A DNA stretch of 64,000 bases from Rosa chinensis. Lineage: Eukaryota > Streptophyta > Magnoliopsida > Rosales > Rosaceae. How positions within the stretch are numbered: the stretch's first letter is position 1; each line of letters starts with the position of its first letter. The notes beneath the pieces were generated by a model. The model saw only the letters and a program-made list of their open reading frames with translations, was not told where the DNA came from and made no database searches. Shown here one piece after another: positions 34,763-45,716 of this stretch. Position numbers and translations under genes: made by a program. The stretch spans positions 2,783,501 through 2,847,500 of the forward strand of contig NC_037091.1 in assembly GCF_002994745.2 (NCBI RefSeq), in the 5' to 3' direction.

Positions 34763-36857
34763 GTAGCGGAGTTGAATTGTTATTAAGTTAACAAAGATCG
34801 AGAGGACTGTAGTGATGGTCGGAGTTACCTACGGATGTCAGAGTGTGGAGTTATGATGATTACTATGACTTGAATTTCTTGTCTTAATGTGACCTCCTGA
34901 ACTAAAATTGTACGCAGGGGTTACTATGAATTGTTTTGCTTGTTTTGAATTGTGATTGCCTTGTTTTCTTCTTGATTTTATTGATTTATGGTTTGATTGA
35001 TCTTAAAGGCCATAGGGGTGACGATTGTGCTCTGTGTGAGGATAGGAAGGTGATTCATTGTTTTCACCTTGATGTCATGTTGATGGCAAAGGCTTCCGGT
35101 GGGAAGGAAATGAGTGTGATCTTTGTGACTCGTCATTGTGCGTCAAAGGATTTCCAAACATTATTTGAGGAGGTTTTGTTTGACTAGAATTTGTGTAATT
35201 GGATGCTAGGTTGAGAATCTGAGCATGTGGTTTCAATCACGAGTTGACCTACATAAGCATGTTATGGAAGGTTATCAAACAGATGGTTGTAGTTGTGAGT
35301 TATGTGCTTATCGTTGTTTAGGTTAAGGTGACTTAAGAATGTGTTTCTGCTTTATGGTTTTGAGTTTACTCATACAATCTTTCATAAGCTTACAGGGTTT
35401 GTTGTGTGGCAACCCGGTGCACTATTCAATGGTGTAGGGATTAATTCTGCAGATCAGGATAATCGTGGCTAAAGTTGAGGTAATGTCTTTGCAGCTTTAC
35501 GGTAGGAAGCCATTTTTGTGACTTTACCGTTGATAAAGACTTCTGTTGTGTAGTAAGCTTTGAGGAGCATTTACGTTTTATTTTGTGGTGACAATTTAAT
35601 TCGTAAGCGTATGTAATATATGACTCTGGGGAGCGGGTCTGTATTGACATAGTGGGTTCAGGGCATCAGTATATACTTGGTTTAAAAGGAAAAAGTTTCC
35701 AGGTATTTTGTATTGATAGCTGAACCATTACGCATGTATAATTATGGGATTATACATCAATTTTTATTTGTGTTAAAAATCAGGGGCGTGACAGACAGCG
35801 ACCCATTCTTCAACAGACCCGAGGCTTGAAACCCAGAGTTCAGATGGGAGAAGAAGGCAGCTTGATTTCGGTGCTGAAAGCCTGTTTTGCTGCAACTTAG
35901 GACATAAACCCTAGGTCTCCTTAAATTCTAGGCTTTCTAGGGACCTTAGAATTACCATAAACCCTAGGCACAGTAACAGTGCGAGAACCTCCCACTGCGG
36001 CCACAATTGACAAACTCACCATCTCACCCACTGGCACTGCCATCTGCAACTCCTCATTCTCTTTGACAAAGAGCATATCACAACCCTCCATATCATGAAG
36101 AAACAAATCCATAGTTCTTGCACAACCCTTTCACCCTTTCATAAAAAAAAAGACAAATCAACCACCATTGTAGTAGAGAAAGAGAACTTACAAAAGAATC
36201 TAAATCGACACCTTGTGTCAATCACCAGACAAATTCATCATTTTTCATCCTTTCGATGGAGAGCCACTTGATCAAAACTTTCTACTTTCCCGTTAGAAGA
36301 TCCTATCATGGATAGAGCGAGTTTGTTTTGAAGTTTTGGTGGCAGTCCTTTCACTACCATCCAGATCTCCAAGGAGTGAAGTGGGACAAAGTCTACAATT
36401 GATACACCGACATATGGCGCCACTACCAGCATGATGTTTCGTTAAAACCAGGGCCACCATGGAGGTATTTGTTCCGATCTGATTCATGATCAAATTGGAA
36501 CACAAAACGCTCCCCAACAGCGTGTACTGATAGCCCTTATCTCATCCTCTAGATGGTAGTGATGGATCCAACAAAGCCAGCAATATTAGGGTTTCGTGTG
36601 AGCAGTTTCCCCACCATATAATAGTGATTATCTTGCAGGGATGCCTCACCGGCCAACCCGAGGTCAATATGAGCCTCATCAGACAAGGCAAAGGTTGTAC
36701 CCTGCAGGGTGGAGAGTGAGTCCGCCATGGAAGAAGGTTGAGAATTGTCGTAGACTAGTTGTACACGGCCATCAACTATAAACCCTAGAAACGATAGTGC
36801 TAGGTCAGAGAAAAGCTATCAAGAGCATCTTTGTCATAACAGTAATGAATTTCATAC

Positions 36858-36960
36858 AGTTGATTGGTCTTGTATATATGGCTTGCAACTAAATTGATTG
36901 TAGAGGTGGAACTTGAAAAATTAGGTTATCCTGAGGCCATTGAAGATGGCTTGCTCGATA
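36858..36960 (+). pseudogene. Right piece of the broken EGF-like paralogue
   Basis: GTCTTGTATATATGGCTTGC and the following GATTGTAGAGGTGGAACTTG resemble the intron 3/exon 4 junction of the intact gene (42236-42279). Order and strand agree with the left piece, so the LINE inserted into a pre-existing gene copy. Similarity fades after about 36915. Confidence 0.6.
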
Positions 36961-38781
36961 ATCATGAAAAAATGAGCAATTTACCAATAAGGTAAATTGA
37001 CCCAGCCTAATATCCATGCGCAAACAGAAATTAACGTAATACCATGCGGTTTATTATATTTCTATCTAATACGAAATAAACTTTAAAATTTACATTAATT
37101 ACAAAATTGCCACCGCATCTTTCTATTGACCAGTAATTACCACATTGCCACTGCAGCTTCAAAATGACTAATCATTACCTAACTGCCACCGCATGGACAA
37201 TAAAATGAAATAAACCAAAAATATTTGGCCAACCATTTTCATCTAAACCAAGGCAAGTATTATACAATTACTATTGACCAACAATAACATTCAAAAATCT
37301 TGCAATTTTGCATTAGCTTTGTCAATGTTACACTTGATTGACATTCCAAAAACACCTTCAACTTTAATGACAAGTAAATTTTGAGATTAGTTTTGTACCA
37401 CAATACAATATTTCTCCTTTGCTACATTCTTGGTCTTTGCCTCTGTTCTTGACATTGAGTTTATACTTCCTTCTTTTTGTTTGCACTCTTCACGTGTTAT
37501 CCATAGTTTATGAACATTTTTTGGTAGGCATGTTGTGAAACTATAAATAATTAACAAATTATGAACATGTCAATTGTTATTATATATAGTTTAAGTTACT
37601 GATATACAGTATTTGTTGGTGCAACTTTATTTCGTATATCTAAATGATTAAGTAATACATATTAAAAGTGAAGCTATAGACATGTATGAAGAGAGAACTA
37701 AACTATTAAATCTACTAAATAGATGAAGTTCATATGGAAAACATTTAGACTCATCAGCATCCATTAGATGATCACTACTGAGTACCAACAGAGAATTTGG
37801 TTATTACTTTAGTATAATTGTAACAAACAATTAATAATTGGGTAATTGCTAACAAAATCAGTAAGGAATTGAATATTTCTTGCCTCATTATGAGTGGAAA
37901 TTGGGTGACTACTACTAAATGAAAGTGACACATTAGTAATGTATCAATACTATTGATTGTCAGTAGCAAGGATGTGTTTCCTATTGACGGTCAGTCTGAA
38001 GTTGGTAATTGAGAATTGTGTACTAGCTACTGAAATAGGGAATTAACTACGAGTCAATATGAAAACCAATAGTTCATACGGAAGATTAGTATAAAAATAG
38101 AAAATTGCTACTGAGGATCAGTAGGAATAAAGTAATCCTATTGTAGGTTAGTAGGAATATGTTAATTGCTAATGAGGGTCAGTAGGGATTTAGTAGATAA
38201 CTAGAATTCCTAAGAACTTTACCGTCATTATATGTAACGGTAACAAACTGTGTAATAGGAACAAAACATCTAGCTCAGCCACTGGATAGAAATTAAAATA
38301 CCCTGCAAGAAGAGACTTGAATTAACCAACTACTTCATGAAAACAGAACTGTGAAAACCTAAATAAACACCAAGGATTAAGTAAAATCAGATGCATTAAC
38401 CAAAAAAAAAAACAGTCATATTATATATATCAGCTAGCATTTGATTACAACACCATGAACATAATAAAAAGTAAGTCTGAATTAACAAGAAAATCCACAT
38501 GCAAGACAACCCATTGTGAATTTCAATAGAAATGGAATAGAAAAATTCAAAATATAGAAAAACATACCTCAAAGTGTTAAATCTACAATTCAAAGTTCAT
38601 GTTTGAATGAAAATTTTAGATTCATTGCCTTGATTGATCTCAATCTCGATCCAAATATAGATATTGATCTAGATCTCTTCTGTCTCTGGGTTACAAATCA
38701 AACTTCATATTTGAGTGAGATTTCAAAATTCGTCTCCTTGATTGACCCGATCTCGATCCCGGTCCAGATTTGTTCTCTCTG

Positions 38782-38864
<83 letters not shown>

Positions 38865-38965
38865 GTGCGTTAAGGGACATTTTCGTCAGTAAAAAATAAA
38901 GAATTTGCCTGCATGTCTACGTGGACTTTATGAGCTCACCGCAAGGAAATAAGTCCCTTCAACTC
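36961..38965. other. Intergenic DNA with possible CACTA remnant and microsatellite
   Basis: AT-rich, with no supported gene. 37770-38215 has many GGTCAGTAGG / ACTACTGAG motifs, as in CACTA subterminal zones, but matching ends were not found. 38610-38770 is a diverged duplication (TTCATTGCCTTGATTGATCT and a similar copy). Confidence 0.45.
38778..38862. repeat. (CT)n microsatellite
   Basis: CTGTCT units pass into a pure CT run of about 60 bp. Confidence 0.95.
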
Positions 38966-39140
38966 GGATTCAAATTTGCTCACCACCAATATTTTGGTGG
39001 TGATACCACCACTCAATACAAAACTGTCATGTGTTATAAAACACAATTATAGTTAATCATGATGTTTTATTAAAAAATAATTTCAATTAATTCTATATGA
39101 TGTGGCAAGTTTTAATAGGGTGGTGAGCAAATTTGAATCC
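38966..39140. mobile_element. 175-bp MULE-type MITE
   Basis: The 22-bp terminal inverted repeats are perfect (GGATTCAAATTTGCTCACCA then CC, and its complement). The 9-bp target duplication CTTCAACTC (38957-38965, 39141-39149) is perfect. A short AT-rich interior lies between. Confidence 0.93.
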
Positions 39141-40952
39141 CTTCAACTCTGCACGTGGGAATTATTTGAGCGAGTTTGTATTTATTGGTAATTTGCTAAA
39201 AAAATTTAATGTTTATGTATGGTCATTGGGCATATTTCAAAATTGAATGGCCATTTACAACTGTTTCCTGCCTAATCACTTGGAACTTTTCGTTGCCATC
39301 ATCAATGAAATCAGCTCTACTCCAAACTTCAAAGTTCAATTAATATTTTGCTGCTCCTCTTGGTGGCCTATAATTAAAGTCTAAAGAGTTGGCTCTTTGA
39401 ATATTTTTCCAAACGGTTCTTAGGTTCAAATCCCTTACCCTAACCCTAACTCTATGTCTATGGCATATGGATTATCGACTTGAATCTACCCACAATAATA
39501 AGTAGGAAACTTTCAAGTACAGTCGTCACAAGTTTTACATAAAGCTCTGTTCTAAAATGACTTGCTATGAACAAGTTTTCAAAACCACATTATGAGGGAA
39601 AAAGAATTTTACCTACCTCAACTTAAAAGCTTTTAGTGGTGGTGAAGATGGTCGTAATCACATCTCCATCACACATTAACCATGAATTGTAATTTCAATC
39701 ATGTTAAGGACAAAGTAGCCGGTAATCCGGTACATACTACTTGAGCAGTGGTCAGATTTGAGGGAACCAAGTGACATATCGATAAAGAAGTTCTTTAAAG
39801 GTTCACGGTATTGACCAAATAAGTATGAACAATCTATAAATCTTATACAAAGGGAAGCTAATATTGGATAGCATAAAGGGTGCTATTTTTCCTTCCTTAC
39901 GGATAAGGTTCCTGATAAAAATAACATCCAAATGCTCTCTCAACAGCTACAAGAAATGATGCAGTCGGAAAGATCACCTAAGGTTTACAAGCAATAAACC
40001 TAGAACAAAGTTTCTGGAATCCACTAGAGATAAATCTCAATTTAATTGATAATATGATAAAAGATACGTTCTGCAGCCGCTTAAGGCTGCTTAAATAAGA
40101 GAAAATAAACCCTAGGGCGACTAACAATGAAACTCTAAAGCTCATGGGTAAAAACGAAAACAATGCAAAATAGACTAGAAAACCAAAATTCGGAAAAAAT
40201 AGAAAAACTGCGTTTTGAGGCCCTAAACGATCCCGAAAGCCCGAAAAGGCCCACAGCTCATAGTAAACGATTCCCTTTCCGGAAAGCTATGGCGCGCCCC
40301 AATCGGAGACCGAGTTCATCCGTGGCTACTAGTACCTTTTCGTTTTCCCCCTTTTGCGTGATCAAACTACTCCTCGAATCGGGCTGCCATCCGTTCTGCG
40401 TCAAAAAATATATCAACATATGCTATAACTGATACTGACCATGCTCGTTATTTGATGGCATGGAAGAGCTCACCGCCACTCTCCGCATCTCATTCTTTCA
40501 ATTCCAATAGAATAAGTGTTAACTGTATTCGAGATTTTTCGTTGTAAATTTTTATTTTGTGGTCGAAAAAATATCTTATGTAGAGAGTTCCAAAAAAGTG
40601 ACATAAATAAAGCTTATGTAAACGTATCACTTTTTGAAAGTTTCTCAAAAGAGTATGGACCATGTATAAATCTGACGTGTCCATGTATTGAAAAAAGATC
40701 CATACCCCAACTCCCAACGACCTACTTTTGCCCTTGCAAAGGAGTAAACCTTTGAAGCTCAGCCACGTTATAGCAAATCTTAACTAGTACTATAGAGCAT
40801 TCTAATTCAAAGTTCATCTCATCCACAGGTCAAATATTAAATCACAAGCATACCTCACCGCCCTTCCTTCCCTTTGTCTCTCTCTCATTCATTTCCAGCC
40901 AGCTTCTGTTCTGCCTCTGTCTTAGTATCTGCAAATTCTGAGACTTCAGAAT
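39141..40952. other. Intergenic DNA upstream of the EGF-like gene
   Basis: 39600-40430 looks like an old repeat fragment (mixed composition, no intact domain). The last 150 bp (40800-40952) are CT-rich with CTCTCTCATTCATTTCC, a plausible 5' untranslated region. Confidence 0.45.
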
Positions 40953-42922
40953 ATGGCTTTCCCCATTATCTGTGTTTTTCTTGCCATGTTTCTTCCTCTT
41001 GAATCTGTCACTGCCGAGTCATTAGGCGACATATTGGCTCCTGTTATCTCTCCAGTCATGGGTTTGTTTCATTCTCATTCTTTTGCTTTTAAATTACTGG
41101 GCTTTCTTTGATTTTCATTTTTATCTCACTATCGCTTGGAATGGTGGTTTCTGATCACAGTTGATGTTTGCAAAGGCATAGAATGTGGTAAAGGGACATG
41201 CAAGCCTTCAACCAGCAGCACTTTCTTTTTCGAATGTGAATGTGATTCTGGGTGGAATCGGACCACTATTGAGAATAGTGATCACTTCAAGTTTCTACCT
41301 TGTGTGATTCCCAATTGTAAGGCCTGTCAGTCTTTCTCGTTCCATAATTCATAAACAAGTAGATTATGGACTGTATCTAGTAATAACAGTCAAATTATAT
41401 CTTCTCGACTAAAATAATATAGACACACACATATACATATTTCTCCTTATTTTATATATCTCTGTGTGTGTGTGTGTGTCTGCGCCTTTTTTTTTTCCTT
41501 TTCTGGGAGTGTAAGAGTGTTTGTTATTTTAAAGCTCTTAAAGATGCAAAAAAAATCTTAATACTTTTAAATGCTGGTTTCTTAGTTTAGTAGTTTGGTT
41601 GATGTTAGTAATCTTTGCTCAGTGGTAACTGGTTGGGAACTTGGGGGTAAGGGGTTTTTGGTATATGGATAGCCTTTGTTCTCCGCAATTAAGACAGGGC
41701 AAGTAACCGGGACTAAAATTTAAACATGCAGAACAGCTTACATTTCAGGTAAAATTGAAGTATATATCAAACCATGACAAACAGCTGACCCCAAAGGACA
41801 AAATCTGTTAATAAACAATGCCCATTTAATTTAATTTGGTAGTGCATGTTAGTCACACAGACGCACACTAATCTTGTCTTTGTGAGATATGCATACACTT
41901 CTAATTGCAAAGCTGTGATTTTGATATCTTACCTATAAGTCAAAAGATTTTGAGTGTAACTTTCCTTTTTACTTTGATATTCTACCCGTAAGTCAAAGAT
42001 TTATATAATGTTACATGAACAATTTCTAACCAATGTCATGATTTTGAGGTTGCTGATATATGGTTGTGGATGTTTATAGGTAACCTGGATTACTCCTGTG
42101 CAAAAGCACCAGCCCCAATTTCAGATAAATCGAACAAGACCAACACATCAATCTTTGATCGTATTGACTCTTATACTAACAGACTGTTTTTTTCTCCTTC
42201 TTTTCCTAGATAAACTCACTTATTATATATTTTTTGTCTTATAGCTTGCTATTGGATGGATTGTGGAGGTGGAACTTGCAACAAGACATCAAAATTGGCG
42301 TACAAATGTGAATGTGGAGAAGGTTATTATAACCTGCTCAATGTGACTACCTTCCCTTGCTTTAAAGAATGTAAGAGCACCTAAGTTTTTAAATACTGAT
42401 AATGATGATGAATGAGTATGCAGCAATGCAGATGAGAAGATAATGTCTGACTGTTTCACTCTTTGTATTTAAGGTGCAATTGGAATCGATTGTGCAAACC
42501 TTGGTATTTCGGTGTCAAATAAGTCTACTAGTCCTCCACCACCTGCATTGGCTGACAATAGTAAGAATTATGGTGTAGAATAGAAACTGACTGTTCTGTC
42601 AAGTATGTGTTGTGTGTTGGGGGGTGAACTCTTGCACTTCTGGTGGAAACTTTACTTATTGAAAGCAGTACAACAAAACATATATTATTTGACTTTTGAC
42701 TCTTCTAGGAGCTTATTTTACTCAGAAATTTCAGTTGAATGCTACTTCCAACAGCTATACTAATGGGATTAAAGTATCTGTTTGAGTTATTCGTATTGAC
42801 AGTGTAATGCTGAATTCATTTTCTCTGCCTTTTTCTCATGTACAGGTAGCTCGACTACACATGCAAACTCCATTACATTGGTGATCCTCATAATGTTTGT
42901 TGTTATGGTTCATGGGATATGA
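40953..42922 (+). CDS. Secreted GPI-anchored EGF-like protein (six exons)
   Basis: Exons are 40953-41061, 41161-41316, 42080-42160, 42245-42370, 42474-42560 and 42846-42922. All introns are GT-AG in phase 1 and give 211 residues. A signal peptide (MAFPIICVFLAMFLPLESVTA) comes first. Two Cys-rich EGF-like modules follow: VCKGIECGKGTCKPS then ECECDSGW, and CYWMDCGGGTCNKTS then CECGEGYYN. A linker PAPISDKSNKTNTSIFD with N-glycosylation sites separates them. The C terminus has a small-residue stretch (DNSSSTTHANS) and a hydrophobic tail, the form of a GPI-anchor signal. The protein should sit on the outer plasma membrane or wall face; its ligand is unknown. It belongs to a plant family often labelled notch-like by similarity only. 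A broken paralogue lies at 31.1 and 36.9 kb. Confidence 0.92.
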
Positions 42923-43501
42923 AATTAGTCAGGTTAGTTAGCTAAGTTACCACATGTATTCAGTGAGGTGATCATTTCAATTTTTCTTTCATTCACACAT
43001 AGTTGAAGTGTGTTTCTGTTTTTGTATATAACTGAGACCTGTTGCCTGCCGGAAGATATAGGTTCATATTTGGGCTTGGTTTTTGTACTTCTTTCAAGAT
43101 GTAGGTTAGTAGGCACTTTGAGACATTTTGAACTCCAGCAAAAAACAAAGATGGCAGTGCATTTTAGTAATCTGCTTGTATTCTTTATACAGACTAGTTC
43201 TTGAGACCCAAATACTATCCAGTATTAAGAAAGAGAATTACTTGGCTGGTTACTTGTATAATAAGAAACTTGCGGCCTTCAACCCGTTGATAACTTAAAG
43301 AAACAAAGAAGACTAGAGACTTCCAAGTATTAGACAGAATTAAACTTGAAATATTCTCGTAGCTGCAAACCAAGTCAATAACCAAAAGATACTAACATAC
43401 CTTTGAGAAAAATAAAATACCATGATGGAAGCTTTTGTTGCAAGTTTTTGACCTCCTTTTAATTGAACTCAAAAACCACATCTTAGATAAAACTAACTTT
43501 C
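42923..43501. other. Shared 3' region of two convergent genes
   Basis: Holds the 3' untranslated regions of the EGF-like gene (plus) and F-box gene (minus). No separate gene seen. Confidence 0.6.
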
Positions 43502-44989
43502 TCAGATAAAACTAACTTGACATGTCTTTGAACCCTTTACAAAGGATAAAATCTTCTCCTTTGCACCGCGAATGCTGGAACAACTTTCACAAGAAACAAT
43601 CACCTTATTTAGAACTTCACCATAGATTAACAGATACACTGCCACGCCAATCTCATTCGGTGTTCCTTTGAATCCCTTTATGGAGATAGTCTTGAGCTGT
43701 GAAGACAAACACCTAGGAAAAAACTCAGGTGGATGGAAGGAATCCCATCCTTCTCTCATGTTGATGCTTGCAAAGTCATCGCCAAAAGATTCCAAATCAG
43801 GCAATGAATCTCGTCCTCCTGATTTTATTTTTGCAAAGTCTAAGACAAGATATTCTAGATTAGGCGATATGTTAAGCACGTCGGCAAGCCATTTCCAGCA
43901 AGACTGATTGTAAAAAACCAGCTCTAGCTTGATCAAATTACTAAAAACATGCGGCAAACAAGGCTTAAAATCAGGAGCTGAAAGGACCATATATCTGACG
44001 CTTGAAATTCTATCCAAGAACTCAGCAACACGGTCAGCACAAGCTTCATGGAACTCTTGGAGTTGAACTTTGGCTTGAACTAAGGAGGTTGAGTTCTCCA
44101 AAATATACGTTGACATAACCTCTCCCGCAACACAAAGGTTTTCTAGTTTTGGGGCATCGATAAAGAAATTGCAGGGTTCTACCCTATATTCTCCAGAACC
44201 TTCTCCGCCAGAATCTTCATCCGATTCATCAAATTCTTCATCACTTTCTTCTGAGATGATGGTCGTTAGTGTCCGCAATTCAGGTGCAGATATGTTGAAA
44301 TTCAAAACATCTTTCTTATGATGTCCTTCTATAGTCAACTCTTCAAGTACAGGGCAGCTACGGAAAAGATTTTCCTCAAAGGCCGAATCAGAATTATGCC
44401 TAGAAGAAAAATGAAGGAACTTGAGATTTGGGAAACAACAACCTGTTGTAGGAAGAGAATAGGTAAGATAATCTGACTTCACCTTCAAAGCCACCAGTGA
44501 TTTGCAGGTAAAAACACTTCGAGGCATTTCGAAAGGACGCACCAAGTCAGGTTCACCACAACAATCCACACTTAAAGAAACAACAAGCTCAACTACATTA
44601 GCCTTGATGGCGGCACGTATCCAACGATCAGTAATAGAGAAATCTTCATAATCGACCCAATCAACACGAAATCTTCTGATGTCTAACGATGAGTCGCGTA
44701 AGGCCAACACCCGATCAACGAACGTGACGAAAATGCGATAGTTATCCCGTGATGAACGGAAATCATACATGTCGAAATCAAGGTTGGTAATACAACTAGT
44801 CCACAAGTTGTTCCACCTCTTAGACAAGACGGTGGTCCGGACAGAATATAACGGGATGAGGAGAGAGAGTATATGACAGAGAATCTCATCCGGTAACGCA
44901 CTGATCCTGTCATCTCCAATACCTTCCGCAGCTTGGAGTTGTGATTTTGAATCTTCATGTGCACGTTTGTGATCTCCACTGTCCTTCAT
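43502..44989 (-). CDS. F-box/FBD/LRR-repeat protein
   Basis: One uninterrupted 495-codon frame with ATG at 44987-44989. An F-box at residues about 27-66 (DRISALPDEILCHILSLL, then TTVLSKRWNNLW) would bind a SKP1-like adaptor. Leu-rich segments fill the middle (FPNLKFLHFS, CPVLEELTIEG, APKLENLCV, SPNLEYLVLDF). The C-terminal FBD region runs from about residue 425 (FPRCLSSQLKTISIKGFKG) and ends KTCQVSFI, the usual family ending. Length is typical. It would be a substrate receptor of an SCF ubiquitin ligase; the target is unknown. Between residues about 245 and 270 an acidic insert rich in Asp, Glu and Ser is unusual for the family. The gene lacks the introns common in relatives. A copia LTR lies 57 bp upstream of its ATG. 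Confidence 0.93.
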   Translation of the reverse strand: MKDSGDHKRAHEDSKSQLQAAEGIGDDRISALPDEILCHILSLLIPLYSVRTTVLSKRWNNLWTSCITNLDFDMYDFRSSRDNYRIFVTFVDRVLALRDSSLDIRRFRVDWVDYEDFSITDRWIRAAIKANVVELVVSLSVDCCGEPDLVRPFEMPRSVFTCKSLVALKVKSDYLTYSLPTTGCCFPNLKFLHFSSRHNSDSAFEENLFRSCPVLEELTIEGHHKKDVLNFNISAPELRTLTTIISEESDEEFDESDEDSGGEGSGEYRVEPCNFFIDAPKLENLCVAGEVMSTYILENSTSLVQAKVQLQEFHEACADRVAEFLDRISSVRYMVLSAPDFKPCLPHVFSNLIKLELVFYNQSCWKWLADVLNISPNLEYLVLDFAKIKSGGRDSLPDLESFGDDFASINMREGWDSFHPPEFFPRCLSSQLKTISIKGFKGTPNEIGVAVYLLIYGEVLNKVIVSCESCSSIRGAKEKILSFVKGSKTCQVSFI

Positions 44990-45045
44990 TCCGCTGGGCT
45001 TTCGGTTTTTGGTGTATGAGTGTATGGCGATCTTCCAGATCTACG

Positions 45046-45250
45046 TGTTTAAGGATAAAGGATGCAGAGAAGATTGTAGAGAATAGTTGTGTCTTTCATT
45101 GATAATAGAATCCCATATATATAGAGTGTCTTGGAGTGCAAAGAATCCTATTCTATCTAGAAAAAGGAACCTACAACATTCTCTCCTATTACAACTATAG
45201 AAAGTAATTCTAGTTTGACAAGACACACTAAAGTCAAATATCCTTCAACA
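45046..45250 (-). repeat. Copia 3' LTR directly upstream of the F-box gene
   Basis: On the minus strand it starts TGTTGAAGGATATTTGAC and ends CCTTAAACA, 205 bp. A polypurine tract (CAATGGGGAGTG) precedes it at 45251-45262. A TATA box (CTCTATATATATGGG on the minus strand, about 45112-45126) lies about 125 bp before the F-box ATG and points at that gene. The flanking target duplication cannot be checked because the other end of the element is missing. Confidence 0.85.
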
Positions 45251-45716
45251 CTCCCCATTGTGCTACTCAAACTTGGTATCGCTTTTGACATCATGACGCT
45301 TCAAATGTTGCCTCGTTAAAACCTTGCTTGAGTAATAAAAACCCTGTGGGACAAAAACAACCTTTGGGAGGAGAAAAAAAAGTACAACATGTCCTTCATT
45401 CTTCGAGACCAAACATGTAGACATTATACCTCCTTCTAATGTCGAGATCTCCCCCTGATTGCTACAATCGTGGGTGTTCGGATAATTTTCTCATTCCAAT
45501 GCTCTGCACATGCTTCTCGAATGTGGATTTAGGTAACGACTTAGTAAATAAGTCCGCTACATTATCCTAAGATCGGATTTGATTCATTTCAATCTTTAGA
45601 AGTGTTTGTTGTTGCTGATTGTAAAAGAACTTAAGCGATATATGTTTGGTGTTGTCTCCCTTGATGAAACTTAGCTTCATTTGTTCAATGCAAGCTGCAT
45701 TATCCTCATATATAAA
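45251..45716 (-). pseudogene. Truncated copia pol 3' end (RNase H tail)
   Basis: Minus-strand translation across stops gives YEDNAACIEQMKLSFIKGDN, then HISLKFFYNQQQ, the RNase H end of copia pol. The following non-coding tail (TTTTTGTCCCACAGGG and on) matches the tail of the copia element at 13740-13827, so they are related families. The element is cut at about 45716, where F-box-derived DNA begins. Confidence 0.8.

Larger units (their letters stand above)
32010..35793 (+). mobile_element. Solo LTR of a Ty3/gypsy-type element (3.78 kb)
   Basis: It starts TGTAGTACCTCAG and ends GGGGCGTGACA, with a perfect 5-bp target duplication GACAG (32005-32009, 35794-35798) and no internal coding DNA. A promoter-like CTATAAATAGG lies at 32303-32313. 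The size and GTGACA end resemble long gypsy LTRs; the lineage is not decided. Solo LTRs arise by recombination between the two LTRs of a full element. It contains two tandem arrays and an extra insert. Confidence 0.88.
31576..36728 (-). pseudogene. LINE ORF1 (DUF4283-like) remnant, split by the solo LTR
   Basis: From 36728 the frame reads MADSLSTLQGTTFALSDEAH, then YYMVGKLLTRNPNIAGFVG, then after two stops VGERFVFQFDHESDRNKYLH with GGPGF, the pattern of the DUF4283 domain at the start of plant LINE ORF1 proteins. Frameshifts follow. The lower half resumes at 32004 (ETPAVEGLGGQKRTTEVAM) and ends DVWVVMEDASKPL with a stop near 31576. It would bind element RNA if intact; here it is disabled. Confidence 0.75.
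31217..36844 (-). mobile_element. L1-type LINE, ORF1-only, interrupted by a solo LTR
   Basis: Read on the minus strand, it starts at about 36844, has an ORF1 (ATG at 36728), a 3' untranslated tail and a poly-A ending at 31217 (seen as poly-T on the plus strand). The target duplication ATGAATTTCGTAC / ATGAATTTCATAC (31204-31216, 36845-36857) matches 12 of 13. Without the solo LTR (32010-35793) and its 5-bp duplication it is about 1.8 kb. After the ORF1 stop near 31576 only about 360 bp of tail remains; the endonuclease and reverse transcriptase ORF2 is absent. Confidence 0.85.

Noticed and set aside
34545..34766. 73-codon repetitive frame
   Set aside because: Product of a 51-bp tandem repeat inside an LTR.
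37772..38220. A further complete CACTA element starting at CACTACTGAG
   Set aside because: Subterminal-like motifs are present, but no matching inverted end or 3-bp duplication was found.
38603..38899. Open frames with Leu-Ser or Arg-Glu repeats
   Set aside because: Direct translation of the (CT)n microsatellite and a duplicated low-complexity flank.
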